Shown here one piece after another: positions 1 to 7,339 of a stretch of DNA of 19,731 bases. Each line of letters begins with the position of its first letter. The stretch's first letter is position 1. A model generated the notes under the pieces. The model saw only the letters and a list, made by a program, of their open reading frames with translations. It was not told where the DNA came from and made no database searches. Made by a program: the position numbers and the translations under genes. Source of the stretch: UBA5177 sp002413265 (GTDB lineage Bacteria > Chloroflexota > UBA5177); contig DAIORV010000032.1 of NCBI GenBank assembly GCA_036752825.1, positions 1 through 19,731 on the forward strand. The letters are read 5' to 3'.

Positions 1-119
1 CTTCAGCTCACGCGAAAGAAAACGCCGACAAATATCGATGGCATGGCAACGGGCACTTGTAATGCTTAGTCATGACGGACCAGGTAGCGGGCGCTCTGTG
101 GCGCCCACCCGCCATGAAA

Positions 120-147
120 GGCGGGCGCTGCTGGCGCAGCACCCGCC
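120..147 (-). terminator. Stem-loop downstream of the exported propeller gene
   Basis: The two 12-base arms (120-131 and 136-147) flank a 4-base loop. The single mismatch on the plus strand becomes a U-G pair in minus-strand RNA, so the stem is fully paired in the transcript of the gene ending at 169. Only a short U run (three) follows, so it may be a weak intrinsic terminator or a 3'-end stabilising hairpin. A smaller GC hairpin (GGGCGC/GCGCCC, around 89-106) lies just beyond it. I see no gene in 1-168. Confidence 0.5.
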
Positions 148-168
148 AGTCAATTCCGACTTGTACGT

Positions 169-1758
169 TTACCTCACTGGAGTACTGGGAGTCCATGCAC
201 CCCAATTGGCCACGTGATCGATCGCTCGGACCCTAAAGCCATACCTCGTACCACCGCTTGAAGCGGGGTACGAAAGTGCGTGCGTCGTCGTCGACTTCAG
301 GACAGTCTTCCAGGCTCCCTGCCCCGCTCGACGCTGCAACTCAAAGAAGGCGACTCCCGACCCCGGCTGCGGATCCTTGGCCGACCAGTGAAGCTGGATA
401 CCCGACGAAGCATGACCTCGCACCGACAGGTGCGCGATGGGACCTACCGTATCCAGGAACTCCGACTTGAAAGAGAGCTGCCCCTTCCCGATGGTTGACG
501 GGCTGTCGCAAGTCGTGACGAAGCGAAAGAGATTGCCCTCGTGTGCCAGAAAGCTCGCAAAGCAGTCTGCGTTGGCGCCTTCGAGCGAGCCCACTGCAGC
601 CAGGTGACCTGACGCCCCCGTCAAGAGGAACGGCACATCGCCGCCAACGCCGCTGGACGTGTGGCAGTACCCGGTGTGTGCTCGTAGGTACGAGACACCG
701 ATACGCCCCGCGTTGGCCACGATCGAAAGGCCGAACTTTGGGCAGTCCTGCGCGTCTGCGGGTGATATCTGCGATGCAGCGCTCCATGCCCCACCGGAAG
801 TACTCGACATGAGGAGCACGTCGTCCCTCGGCGCGTCGGTGTGACGCGCGTAGGTGACGTACGTGGTCCCGTTACTTGCCGCGACCCCGTAGAAGGTGAG
901 TAGGGCTGTGCCTACGGACTCCGGAATATTCGCGCCACGCGTGATCTGAGCAGGATCAGACCATGTGCCGGACGACGTATCCGCGTACCAGAGATCGTTG
1001 TTGGCCGCAGCTATCAAGTACGCGTGGCCGCTCTCGTCGAGTGCCAGGCGGGGAGTTGAAAATCCCGCGACGGTGCTGTCACTCACACAGCTGGTGACGT
1101 TTTGCGCGGCCGACCAGGAGGCCCCGTCATAGGCAGTCACCTGCACATCCCCGTCCCGTGACAGGGAGTCATCGCAGGCGCCGCTATTCGTCGATGAAAT
1201 GAAGGCAGCGTATGCCTTTCCGTTTCCGGCGACGATAGACGGCTGTCCCACCAGAGAACCTGCAGTCGCCACGTCGGTCGGACCGCTCCACTGACCGGAA
1301 GGATCGCGCATCCATACGCCGAGCGCATCCGTGTCGGCGTTCTTGCGATAGACCCACGCGGCATAAAGGCGGCCGGTGGTCGCATCCACGGCCAGCGTCG
1401 TGAACTCTCGCGAGTACGTGTCCGCGGGACCCTTTGGAGACATCAGCACGGTTGTCCACTTGCCCGACTCATCCGTGCTGAAAAATACCGAGGTTACAGC
1501 CGTCGAGCCGTTCACCCGCACCGACAGCACGTAGGCGTGGTTCTTGTAGGCGGCCAGCACCGGGTTCAGGTGATCGAAGGAAGAGTCCGACGCCTGTTGC
1601 GTCGGCAGCCAGAAGACGCCGCTCGCGTGTGCCCTATGTAGCGGCAGAAGCGAGAGAAACAGCGTCGCGATCGCGCAGCACACCAGAAACGTGTGCCGCA
1701 TCGCTCGGGTCCCCAGAATGGGCCTGTTGGCGACTTGCACCGCATCGGAAGCTTTCAT
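169..1758 (-). CDS. Exported beta-propeller (sialidase-like fold) protein with C-terminal Fn3-like domain
   Basis: A 529-residue protein. Residues 20-46 form a signal peptide (MRHTFLVC start, hydrophobic core, cleavage near AHA-SG). About residues 50-430 are a repetitive array of short beta blades with recurring aromatic/Gly turns (GKWTT, GQWSG, ASWSA, GTWSD, GAWSA), typical of six- or seven-bladed propellers of the BNR/sialidase type. About 440-529 look like a fibronectin-III-type domain (DTVGPIAHLSV start, WSAKDP, YGFRVRAID end). I see no clear catalytic residues of a sialidase, so binding or adhesion is as likely as hydrolysis. Start: AAAGGA lies 7 bases before ATG 1758, but the inner ATG at 1701 gives a cleaner signal peptide and has GGGGA 8 bases upstream. 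It follows the secreted gene at 1853-2473 by 94 bases in the same direction, probably in one transcription unit. Confidence 0.75.
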   Translation of the reverse strand: MKASDAVQVANRPILGTRAMRHTFLVCCAIATLFLSLLPLHRAHASGVFWLPTQQASDSSFDHLNPVLAAYKNHAYVLSVRVNGSTAVTSVFFSTDESGKWTTVLMSPKGPADTYSREFTTLAVDATTGRLYAAWVYRKNADTDALGVWMRDPSGQWSGPTDVATAGSLVGQPSIVAGNGKAYAAFISSTNSGACDDSLSRDGDVQVTAYDGASWSAAQNVTSCVSDSTVAGFSTPRLALDESGHAYLIAAANNDLWYADTSSGTWSDPAQITRGANIPESVGTALLTFYGVAASNGTTYVTYARHTDAPRDDVLLMSSTSGGAWSAASQISPADAQDCPKFGLSIVANAGRIGVSYLRAHTGYCHTSSGVGGDVPFLLTGASGHLAAVGSLEGANADCFASFLAHEGNLFRFVTTCDSPSTIGKGQLSFKSEFLDTVGPIAHLSVRGHASSGIQLHWSAKDPQPGSGVAFFELQRRAGQGAWKTVLKSTTTHALSYPASSGGTRYGFRVRAIDHVANWGAWTPSTPVR

Positions 1759-1852
1759 CAGACAGTCCTTTCGGTTGCGAGGAAATGGGATGAGAATTGT
1801 GTCGACAGACCGCGAAATCAGGAAACGACCCTCGGGTGTGCGGGATGGTTCC

Positions 1853-2473
1853 CTAGCGAAACTTCTTCATACGCCCGTCCACGATCTTTCCGAGTCTGAC
1901 CATGTCCGATGCTTTGATCTTCTGGTTTGACTGGACGATGATGAGCGCGCGATACACCCCGCGGGTGAAATTGAGTCCGAGAGTGTAGACGGGAGCTTGC
2001 TTCGTCTTTGGCCCCGTGGTATCGACCACAAAGGCTCGCTCGCCCACGCCGTGAACCGTGCTCATCTTGCCCAAGCTGGCGCCGAGAACTTTGTACGTCG
2101 AGGCGGCGGACTCCTCAGTGCAGGCCGGCCCCGCGGAGCTCTTGTACGTGTACACCTGGCTGATAGCCGCCAGAACTCCCTTCGTGCTCATTGGCCCACT
2201 GAAGGTAGCGTTGTACTCGTTCACGGGAGGGGTCGACGTACACGCCCCCATTGCGTTTGGCTTCTCGTAGCGACCGCTGGTGGTGGTGAGCTGCTTGCTC
2301 AGTACGTGGCGCACGTCTGCCAGATTCAGGGAGACGGATTTCGGGTTGGCGGCTCGAGCGAGCGCGCTCGGAGACGCTGCCAGAGTGATCGCTGGCGCCA
2401 CGAAGAGTGCTATCAGCCCGCCCGCGGCTATTCGCCAAGCCATCAGAGAAGGGCTGCGGTGTGTAGTCGTCAT
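1853..2473 (-). CDS. Secreted two-cysteine protein of unknown function
   Basis: A 206-residue protein that I do not recognise. The N-terminus (to about residue 33) is a signal peptide: a basic start, the hydrophobic stretch GGLIALFVAPAITLA and an ASP cleavage site. The mature part has just two cysteines (in GACTSTPP and GPACTEES), which suggests one disulfide outside the cell, and an alternating beta-like pattern ending in a basic tail (GRMKKFR). Start choice: AAAAGGAC sits 8 bases before ATG 2473; longer reading frames upstream have no signal. The ATG overlaps the stop of the upstream small gene as ATGA, so the two are probably translationally coupled. A similar AAAGGAC element precedes the next gene at 1758. 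It may be a small sensor or binding domain; the function cannot be called. Confidence 0.75.
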   Translation of the reverse strand: MTTTHRSPSLMAWRIAAGGLIALFVAPAITLAASPSALARAANPKSVSLNLADVRHVLSKQLTTTSGRYEKPNAMGACTSTPPVNEYNATFSGPMSTKGVLAAISQVYTYKSSAGPACTEESAASTYKVLGASLGKMSTVHGVGERAFVVDTTGPKTKQAPVYTLGLNFTRGVYRALIIVQSNQKIKASDMVRLGKIVDGRMKKFR

Positions 2474-2739
2474 ACGATTTGTCCTTTTGGGTTCGGGGGA
2501 ATAGGCAAAGGGTTGAGGCTGATGGCGCGAGCGGCGCCCGCCTGTTGGATGTCCACGATGAGATGCTGAATGCTGTTTTCCTGTGTCGGCTCGCTCGTGC
2601 GTGCCCACAGATCCGCGGCGGCGAGCCTGAGCGCCGCCCTGAGAAACTCCTGCTGTCTGGGCGACAGCTCTTGGCACAACGCCTCCAGCCTGGCGCCCAG
2701 CTCCTCGGCTTCGCTCTCGCCGAGATGGTCGTCGATCAT
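2470..2739 (-). CDS. Small acidic helical protein, first gene of the export set
   Basis: An 89-residue protein with no family I recognise. The first half is acidic and helical (MIDDHLGESEAEELGARLEA, then LSPRQQEFLRAALRLAAADLW); the second half is polar and ends in a proline-rich tail (NPLPIPPNPKGQIV). It has no signal peptide or membrane segment and one cysteine. Start: AGGGAG lies 5 bases before ATG 2739; an ATG 15 bases upstream (2754) has a poorer site. Its stop overlaps the ATG of the secreted gene (ATGA), which supports its being real and coupled. It starts about 200 bases from the divergent HTH/NB-ARC/TPR regulator. The helix-then-loose-tail form could suit a peptide precursor or a partner protein, but there is no leader/core signature to support that. 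Confidence 0.6.
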   Translation of the reverse strand: MIDDHLGESEAEELGARLEALCQELSPRQQEFLRAALRLAAADLWARTSEPTQENSIQHLIVDIQQAGAARAISLNPLPIPPNPKGQIV

Positions 2740-2796
2740 TCCGTCTCCCTTCATGCCCGACCTGGACCTGGGCTCACCTTCACACGCCGGCGGCAA

Positions 2797-2826
2797 GTTG
2801 ACCAGGCAAGGTACGCAGAGTTGACC
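2797..2826. promoter_or_regulatory. GTTGACC direct repeat, possible operator between divergent genes
   Basis: GTTGACC occurs at 2797-2803 and again at 2820-2826, a 23-base step (about two helical turns). A GTACG...CGTAC inverted pair overlaps it (2811-2815 and 2829-2833). The site lies in the 198-base divergent space, upstream of the proposed regulator promoter, where an activator or autoregulator could sit. Binding is inference only. Confidence 0.3.
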
Positions 2827-2858
2827 CACGTACTTCCGGGTGTCGGCACGTTGGGCAG

Positions 2859-2867
2859 TGGTAAAAT
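2859..2867 (+). promoter_or_regulatory. Extended -10 promoter for the STAND regulator
   Basis: TGGTAAAAT fits the extended -10 form TGnTATAAT with one change in the hexamer. No good -35 is seen at 16-18 bases, which extended -10 promoters can tolerate. Transcription would start near 2874, about 64 bases before the ATG at 2938. Confidence 0.4.
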
Positions 2868-2937
2868 CGGCCCTACATCGGCGACGAAATGCCGGCGGGC
2901 CCCGCGTCCGCCGCGACCAGCGGGAAGGACGGGCCAC

Positions 2938-4692
2938 ATGACGATGCCCGACCCGCGTACCTTTGCCGCTTTGCTGCGCCGCCATCGGCTGGCGGCCGGC
3001 CTCACCCAGGAGGCGCTCGCGGAGAGCGCTGGGCTGAGCGTACGAGGCATCAGCGACCTGGAGCGCGGCGTCAATCGAGCCCCCTACGTCGCCACCATCC
3101 TTCGGCTCGGTGATGCGCTCCGGCTGTCCGAGGAGCAGCGCGCTGAGCTCGAGACGTCGATTTCGCGCCGCCGCGGATCTGCGACCGAGCACGCGGTCTT
3201 GGAGCTGCCGGAGCAGTTCACCTCCCTTCTGGGGCGCGAAACGGAGGTGGCGGCGGCGGCCCACCTGCTGCGCTGGGAGGGCAGACGGCTCCTCACGCTC
3301 ACCGGGCCTGGCGGTGTGGGCAAGACGCGTCTATCCATCCAGGTCGCTGCCAGCACCGCCGCGGACTTCGAAGGGGGCGCGATCTTCGTGCCTCTCGAAG
3401 AGGTGATCGACGCCGATGGCGTCCTACCCGCCATCGCCGCCGCTATCCATCTCCAGGAGGAGCCGGCCACCTCGCCGTACGAGAACCTGGTGCAAAACGT
3501 CAGGGATCGCGAGCTTTTGCTGGTGCTCGACGGGTTCGAACACCTGATGACTGCCGCGTCAGCCGTGGCCCGGCTGCTCGTGGCCTGTCCCAGACTCAAG
3601 GTCCTGGTCACCAGCCGAGCGCCGCTCCATCTGCGTGGCGAACAGGAGCTCGACGTAAAACCCCTCCCGGTTCCCGACTCCGACGATCCTTCAGATCTCG
3701 AGCACCTGGCGGCGTGCCCCTCCGTCGCCCTCTTCGTGCAGCGTGCCCAGCGCGTGAAACCTGGATTCGACGTGACTCAGGAGACTGTTCCCGTGCTCGC
3801 CGAGATCTGCCGGCGCCTGGACGGTCTCCCGCTTGCCATCGAGCTGGCGGCGGCTCGTATCAAGCTCCTCTCGCCGCAGGCCCTGTTACAGCGTCTCGAA
3901 CGCCGTTTGAGCGTGCTCACCGGCGGTCCTCGCGATATCCAGCCCCGGCAGCAGACCATGCGTGACACCATTGCCTGGAGCTACGACCTGCTCACCGACG
4001 ACGCGCAGGAGCTTTTCCGCTGTTTGTCCGTCTTCAGCGCTCCATTTGGGCTCGAGGCCGCCGGTGGCGTCTACCAGGAGACACTGGGATCAGCCGGGGA
4101 CGATGGGCTCGCCGTGCTCGTCGACGGCAGCCTGCTCACCGTGCACGAAACGACCACTGGCGAAACCCGATACTCGATGCTCGAAACGGTGAGGGAATAC
4201 GGCCTCGAGCAGCTGGCTAGCCGGGGAGAGGCGGACGCAGCGCGGGAGAGCCTGGCTGCCTACTGCGTGACTCTGGCCGAAACGGCCGAGGCAGAGCTGA
4301 CCGGCGAGCATCAAGCCGAGTGGATGGCACGCCTCGAGCGCGAGCACGGCACGCTTCTACTGGTCCTTCGCTGGGCGCGCGACTCCGGACGGCTGCTCAC
4401 CGGTTTGTCCATCGCCGGCGCCCTCTGGCGCTTCTGGTACTCGCACGGATACCTCAGCGAAGGCCGCCGGCAGCTTGAGGCGCTGCTCGCCGTCATGGAC
4501 GGCATCGACAATCTGCCGCTACCAGTGACTGCCAAAGCCTTGCGCGGCGCGGCGGTGCTGGCAGCGGTGCAGGGCGACTATCCTCGAGCGGGAACCCTGA
4601 GCGAACAGGGGTTGCGCCTCTATCGGCGGCTCGCCGATATCCGCGGTGAAGCCGCCATGCTCGTGATCCTCGGCAGCGTGCCGCCGCGATGA
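2938..4692 (+). CDS. HTH/NB-ARC/TPR (STAND-type) transcriptional regulator, N-terminal part
   Basis: Residues 7-62 are an XRE-type helix-turn-helix (LTQEALAESAGLSVRGISDLERG). Residues 95-400 are an NB-ARC/AP-ATPase: Walker A GPGGVGKT at 123-130, Walker B LLLVLDGFEH at 193-202, the LVTSR sensor strand and the GLPLAIELAAARI motif. Helical TPR-like repeats follow. The family consists of ATP-switch proteins that sense a ligand or partner through the repeats and change DNA binding. Start: AAGGA lies 8 bases before ATG 2938; longer frames upstream lack one. The frame stops at 4692 only because about 35 bases before the N gap do not fit the gene: homology-like sequence ends at GEAAMLVILGSV and resumes after the gap. 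It is divergent from the small-protein/export set, which may be its target. Some STAND proteins act in phage defence, but this HTH form is commonly regulatory. Confidence 0.85.
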   Translation: MTMPDPRTFAALLRRHRLAAGLTQEALAESAGLSVRGISDLERGVNRAPYVATILRLGDALRLSEEQRAELETSISRRRGSATEHAVLELPEQFTSLLGRETEVAAAAHLLRWEGRRLLTLTGPGGVGKTRLSIQVAASTAADFEGGAIFVPLEEVIDADGVLPAIAAAIHLQEEPATSPYENLVQNVRDRELLLVLDGFEHLMTAASAVARLLVACPRLKVLVTSRAPLHLRGEQELDVKPLPVPDSDDPSDLEHLAACPSVALFVQRAQRVKPGFDVTQETVPVLAEICRRLDGLPLAIELAAARIKLLSPQALLQRLERRLSVLTGGPRDIQPRQQTMRDTIAWSYDLLTDDAQELFRCLSVFSAPFGLEAAGGVYQETLGSAGDDGLAVLVDGSLLTVHETTTGETRYSMLETVREYGLEQLASRGEADAARESLAAYCVTLAETAEAELTGEHQAEWMARLEREHGTLLLVLRWARDSGRLLTGLSIAGALWRFWYSHGYLSEGRRQLEALLAVMDGIDNLPLPVTAKALRGAAVLAAVQGDYPRAGTLSEQGLRLYRRLADIRGEAAMLVILGSVPPR

Positions 4693-4722
4693 CGTTCCTT
4701 GCGCCGACCGAANNNNNNNNNN
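4678..4722. other. Assembly gap (10 N) with suspect contig end
   Basis: N bases occupy 4713-4722. Joining base 4677 directly to 4723 restores one frame and one normal TPR unit (AAMLVILGS followed by VSHYTGDYSSAW, about 40 residues), whereas 4678-4712 codes PPR-stop. Those 35 bases look like an erroneous contig end. Loss of one or more whole TPR units in the gap cannot be excluded. Confidence 0.7.
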
Positions 4723-5445
4723 GTCAGCCACTACACCGGCGACTATTCGAGCGCCTGGACCCGGTACCAGGAAAGTCTGTCGCTGTTCCGCGGCGCGGGT
4801 GACGAGCCGAGCGTCTCCGTCGCACTCAACAATCTCGCCAACATAGCCAAGGAGCAAGGACGTACCGCCGAGTCCATCGCATTGTACGAAGAGAGTCTCG
4901 CGATCAAACGGAGACTGGGCGACTCACGAGGCATCGCCATCGCGCTGAACAATCTCGGCACCATGGCGCTGGCTCAGGGCGCATACGATCGCGCCGCCAC
5001 TTTTGGTGAGGAGGCCCTGCAGCTGCTTCGTGCCCTCGGCGACAAAGATGTCACGGCCGCCATCGACACCGTCGCCAGGGCAGCTCTGGAGAGTGGAGAC
5101 GCCCAGCGGGCTAAGGCCCTCTACGACGAGGGCCTCAAGGTGTCCCAAGCCGCGGGTGACCGGGAGCTCATCGCCTTCTGTCTAGAAGGCAGCGCACGCG
5201 TCGCCGCAGCCGAAGGCGAGATGGAACGCGCCGGCACGCTGTACGGAGCCGGCCACGCACTCAGAGCAGCCGTAGGGGCCCCGCTTCCCCCCACTGAAGC
5301 GCCGCAGCTCGCGCTCTCCCTCGACGTCGTAAAGATCGTCCTCGGCGAAGAAGAATTCACCCGCGCCTGGGATCGCGGCCAGAGCATGGATCTGGACGAA
5401 GCGGTCTCCTTCGCTTTGGAGCCCCGCCAACTACCCGCGGCATAA
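4723..5445 (+). CDS. HTH/NB-ARC/TPR regulator, C-terminal TPR part (after gap)
   Basis: This 240-residue segment continues the regulator. It holds about four 40-residue TPR units with the usual spacing (ALNNLANIAKEQGRTAES; ALNNLGTMALAQGAYDRA) and then the family's closing segment, GEEEFTRAWDRGQSMDLDEA, followed by the stop. The C-terminus is therefore complete. It is in frame with the 5' part, and a direct join gives about 820 residues, normal for this family. It has no start of its own and should be treated as the 3' half of the gene beginning at 2938, not as a separate gene. Confidence 0.8.
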   Translation, partial: VSHYTGDYSSAWTRYQESLSLFRGAGDEPSVSVALNNLANIAKEQGRTAESIALYEESLAIKRRLGDSRGIAIALNNLGTMALAQGAYDRAATFGEEALQLLRALGDKDVTAAIDTVARAALESGDAQRAKALYDEGLKVSQAAGDRELIAFCLEGSARVAAAEGEMERAGTLYGAGHALRAAVGAPLPPTEAPQLALSLDVVKIVLGEEEFTRAWDRGQSMDLDEAVSFALEPRQLPAA

Positions 5446-5451
5446 CTCCCA

Positions 5452-5545
5452 GGCACCGCGGGTGCTGATGGGCGACGTGGTCGTTCGGACCCCCAGCAGA
5501 GCCACCCCATGGCGTGACCTCGCATGTCAAGCGGACGACGTCCGC
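5452..5545. terminator. Two short GC hairpins between convergent genes
   Basis: GCACC/GGTGC with a 3-base loop (5453-5465) sits 7 bases after the regulator stop. GCGGA/TCCGC with a 5-base loop (5531-5545) lies nearer the oppositely oriented oxidoreductase stop. Neither has a U tract, so termination is only plausible. Confidence 0.25.
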
Positions 5546-5562
5546 ATCAATCTCGAGCGGCT

Positions 5563-6507
5563 CTACCCCTCAGACTGGGCGTGACCTTGCAGGGCAGTTA
5601 TCGCCTCTGCGGCGAACGCCTCGAACGTCTCGCGGGTTGCCCACCGCCCGGCAGCGACCCAGGCATCATAGGGTGCGGGGGTGGCCGTGCCCCCGAACGA
5701 GAACACGAATCGTTGCACGCCTGCTTCTCGGTACCGGCCAACGAAGTCCTCGAAGGCATCACGAGACGTGAAAGGAGATCCAGTGGGCGACCATCCGAAG
5801 ATACAGGCACGCTCCAGCGCTGCCGGGTCCCGGTTGCTTGCCTGGCAATAGTCATCCAGGACGCCGTTCCGGTCCCGTATGGCCTGGAGTGCCTCCTCGA
5901 TTGTTCGCCAGGGTACGTCACTGACCCACACATCAGCGTACTCAGCCACCACCCGCAGTGCGCGCTTGCCGTTTCCTCCAATGACCAAGGGCGGACGCGG
6001 CCGCTGTAGCGGTGGAGGCTCGACGGTCGCGTCATCGAGTTGGTAGTAATCACCGTGGTGGGTCACCGGCTGTCCGCGCAGCAACCCGTCGATCACGGCT
6101 GCTGCCTCCCGGAGGCGATCGACCCGGGCAGCGGGAGTCAGAGTGGAGAGACCCAGTGCGGCTCTGTCTGCCGGAACATCTGTTCCCGCGCCGATGCCAA
6201 GGTCAAGCCGCCCGCCGGAGATGCGGTCCACGGTTGCCGCCTGCTTGGCAAGCATGGCCGGATGACGTAGCGAAACGTTGCTGATCATCGTGCCCAGCCG
6301 AACCCGCTCGGTGCAGGCTGCGAGTGCTGCCAATGTCGCCCAGGCTTCTAAGACGTCTCTCCCGTACCCGGCAGGCATCAGATACCCGTCGCCGAGCCAT
6401 ACCGTGCCAACGTCCAGTCTCTCGAGATAGAGAACGTCCTCACGCATGACCAGCCAGGGCACGACCTGCCACAGGAACATATCGAATCGCACTCCAACGT
6501 CAGCCAT
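5563..6507 (-). CDS. LLM-class (luciferase-like) flavin/F420-dependent oxidoreductase
   Basis: A 314-residue TIM-barrel protein of the bacterial luciferase superfamily. Family marks: the early strand with WLGDG; TERVRLGTMISNVSLRHPAM; ISGGRLDLGIGAG near residues 95-108; and RPRPPLVIGGNGKRALRVVA near 170-190 (phosphate/cofactor loop). Such enzymes use F420H2 or FMNH2 for hydride transfer; the cofactor cannot be settled from sequence alone, and the substrate is unknown. Start: AAAGGAG lies 6 bases before ATG 6507. It is transcribed away from the GNAT gene at 6632 and converges with the regulator. A second LLM gene lies at 18768-19610, but the two are quite different in sequence and are probably not recent duplicates. 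Confidence 0.85.
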   Translation of the reverse strand: MADVGVRFDMFLWQVVPWLVMREDVLYLERLDVGTVWLGDGYLMPAGYGRDVLEAWATLAALAACTERVRLGTMISNVSLRHPAMLAKQAATVDRISGGRLDLGIGAGTDVPADRAALGLSTLTPAARVDRLREAAAVIDGLLRGQPVTHHGDYYQLDDATVEPPPLQRPRPPLVIGGNGKRALRVVAEYADVWVSDVPWRTIEEALQAIRDRNGVLDDYCQASNRDPAALERACIFGWSPTGSPFTSRDAFEDFVGRYREAGVQRFVFSFGGTATPAPYDAWVAAGRWATRETFEAFAAEAITALQGHAQSEG

Positions 6508-6631
6508 CGTGGACTCCTTTCCCTGTCGTGAGGATTATGCGCTCTACGTTGCAGATACGGGGAATGGGCGCAAACACTTCATGTGCGCGACAAACCATTC
6601 CATTACGCTTGACCCTGGAAGGACGCGCGCA

Positions 6632-7339
6632 ATGCCGCCCACTGATCTTGAGCTCCTCGAGATCTACGTCGACGCTCTCTTCACTCACGACTCAGACGGC
6701 CGCATGATCTCCGTCAACGAACCAGGAGGACGCCCCGCGCCGCGTTTCTTCTTCAGCCGTACCAGTTCAGCGAACCTCTGGCGCCTTCGCCACGACCTTC
6801 CGTCCAGCGTCGCGGGCGAATTGGAGGAGCTGGCAACCGACGAACCCTTCAACGAGGATCTACGTGCAGCCCCTCGAAGCCTCGCTCTATTTCAGGAGGC
6901 TCTGGGGAACGAACCGTCCCAAAAACCCGAGTATTTCGGCCCCGCCTACCGATTTCCCGAGGCCTTCCCCGTGCCAATCGAGGTCACGAGAATCACCCGT
7001 TCCAACATCTCCCTTCTCAGCAGCATGCCCGAGGAGATGGAGGACCTCCAGCGAGACCTGGAAGCATGGGAGCCGGTGTGTGCAGTGATTGAAGACGGCA
7101 TCGCCGTCTCAGTCTGCTATAGCTCCCGCCTGACGCAACGCGCTGCCGCAGCCGGGCTGAGCACTTTGGAGGGATACCGCCGTCGAGGCTTCGCCAGCGT
7201 AGCGGTGGCGGGTTGGGCAAGCAGTGTTCGTGCCGGTGGCCGAATCCCCATGTACGACACTTCATGGGAGAACACAGGCTCGCAAGGCGTGGCCCGCAAA
7301 CTCGGTCTCATCCACTTCGCCACGCTGATGGACCTATGA
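6632..7339 (+). CDS. GNAT-family N-acetyltransferase
   Basis: A 235-residue protein. The acetyl-CoA-binding motif is GYRRRGFASVAVAGWA (181-196), followed by SWENTGSQGVARKLGL (211-226), the usual GNAT motif B region. Residues 1-120 are a family-specific N-terminal part without a clear domain. Start: GGAAGGA lies 8 bases before ATG 6632; the longer frame to 6446 overlaps the divergent gene and has no ribosome site. The stop overlaps the next start (ATGA at 7336-7339), so it is co-translated with the phosphatase-like gene. The acceptor substrate is unknown. The form resembles small-molecule or self-resistance acetyltransferases rather than ribosomal ones. Confidence 0.8.
   Translation: MPPTDLELLEIYVDALFTHDSDGRMISVNEPGGRPAPRFFFSRTSSANLWRLRHDLPSSVAGELEELATDEPFNEDLRAAPRSLALFQEALGNEPSQKPEYFGPAYRFPEAFPVPIEVTRITRSNISLLSSMPEEMEDLQRDLEAWEPVCAVIEDGIAVSVCYSSRLTQRAAAAGLSTLEGYRRRGFASVAVAGWASSVRAGGRIPMYDTSWENTGSQGVARKLGLIHFATLMDL

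Noticed and set aside
1853..1885. Shared eight-residue string DGRMKKFR at the end of the secreted protein and within the phosphatase-like protein (about 7841-7864)
   Set aside because: The flanking residues and DNA do not align, and the proteins are unrelated. This is taken as chance.
2470..2739. Small protein as a RiPP or bacteriocin precursor
   Set aside because: It has no double-glycine leader, no Cys/Ser/Thr-rich core and no modifying enzyme or transporter near it. Kept as unknown.
2740..3264. Minus-strand frame extending the small protein into the regulator
   Set aside because: The sequence upstream of 2739 is Arg/Pro-rich shadow of the HTH/NB-ARC gene, and the AGGGAG site decides the start at 2739.
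2938..5445. Regulator as an Avs-like anti-phage STAND effector
   Set aside because: It has an N-terminal DNA-binding HTH and no nuclease, protease or membrane effector domain. A regulatory role is simpler.
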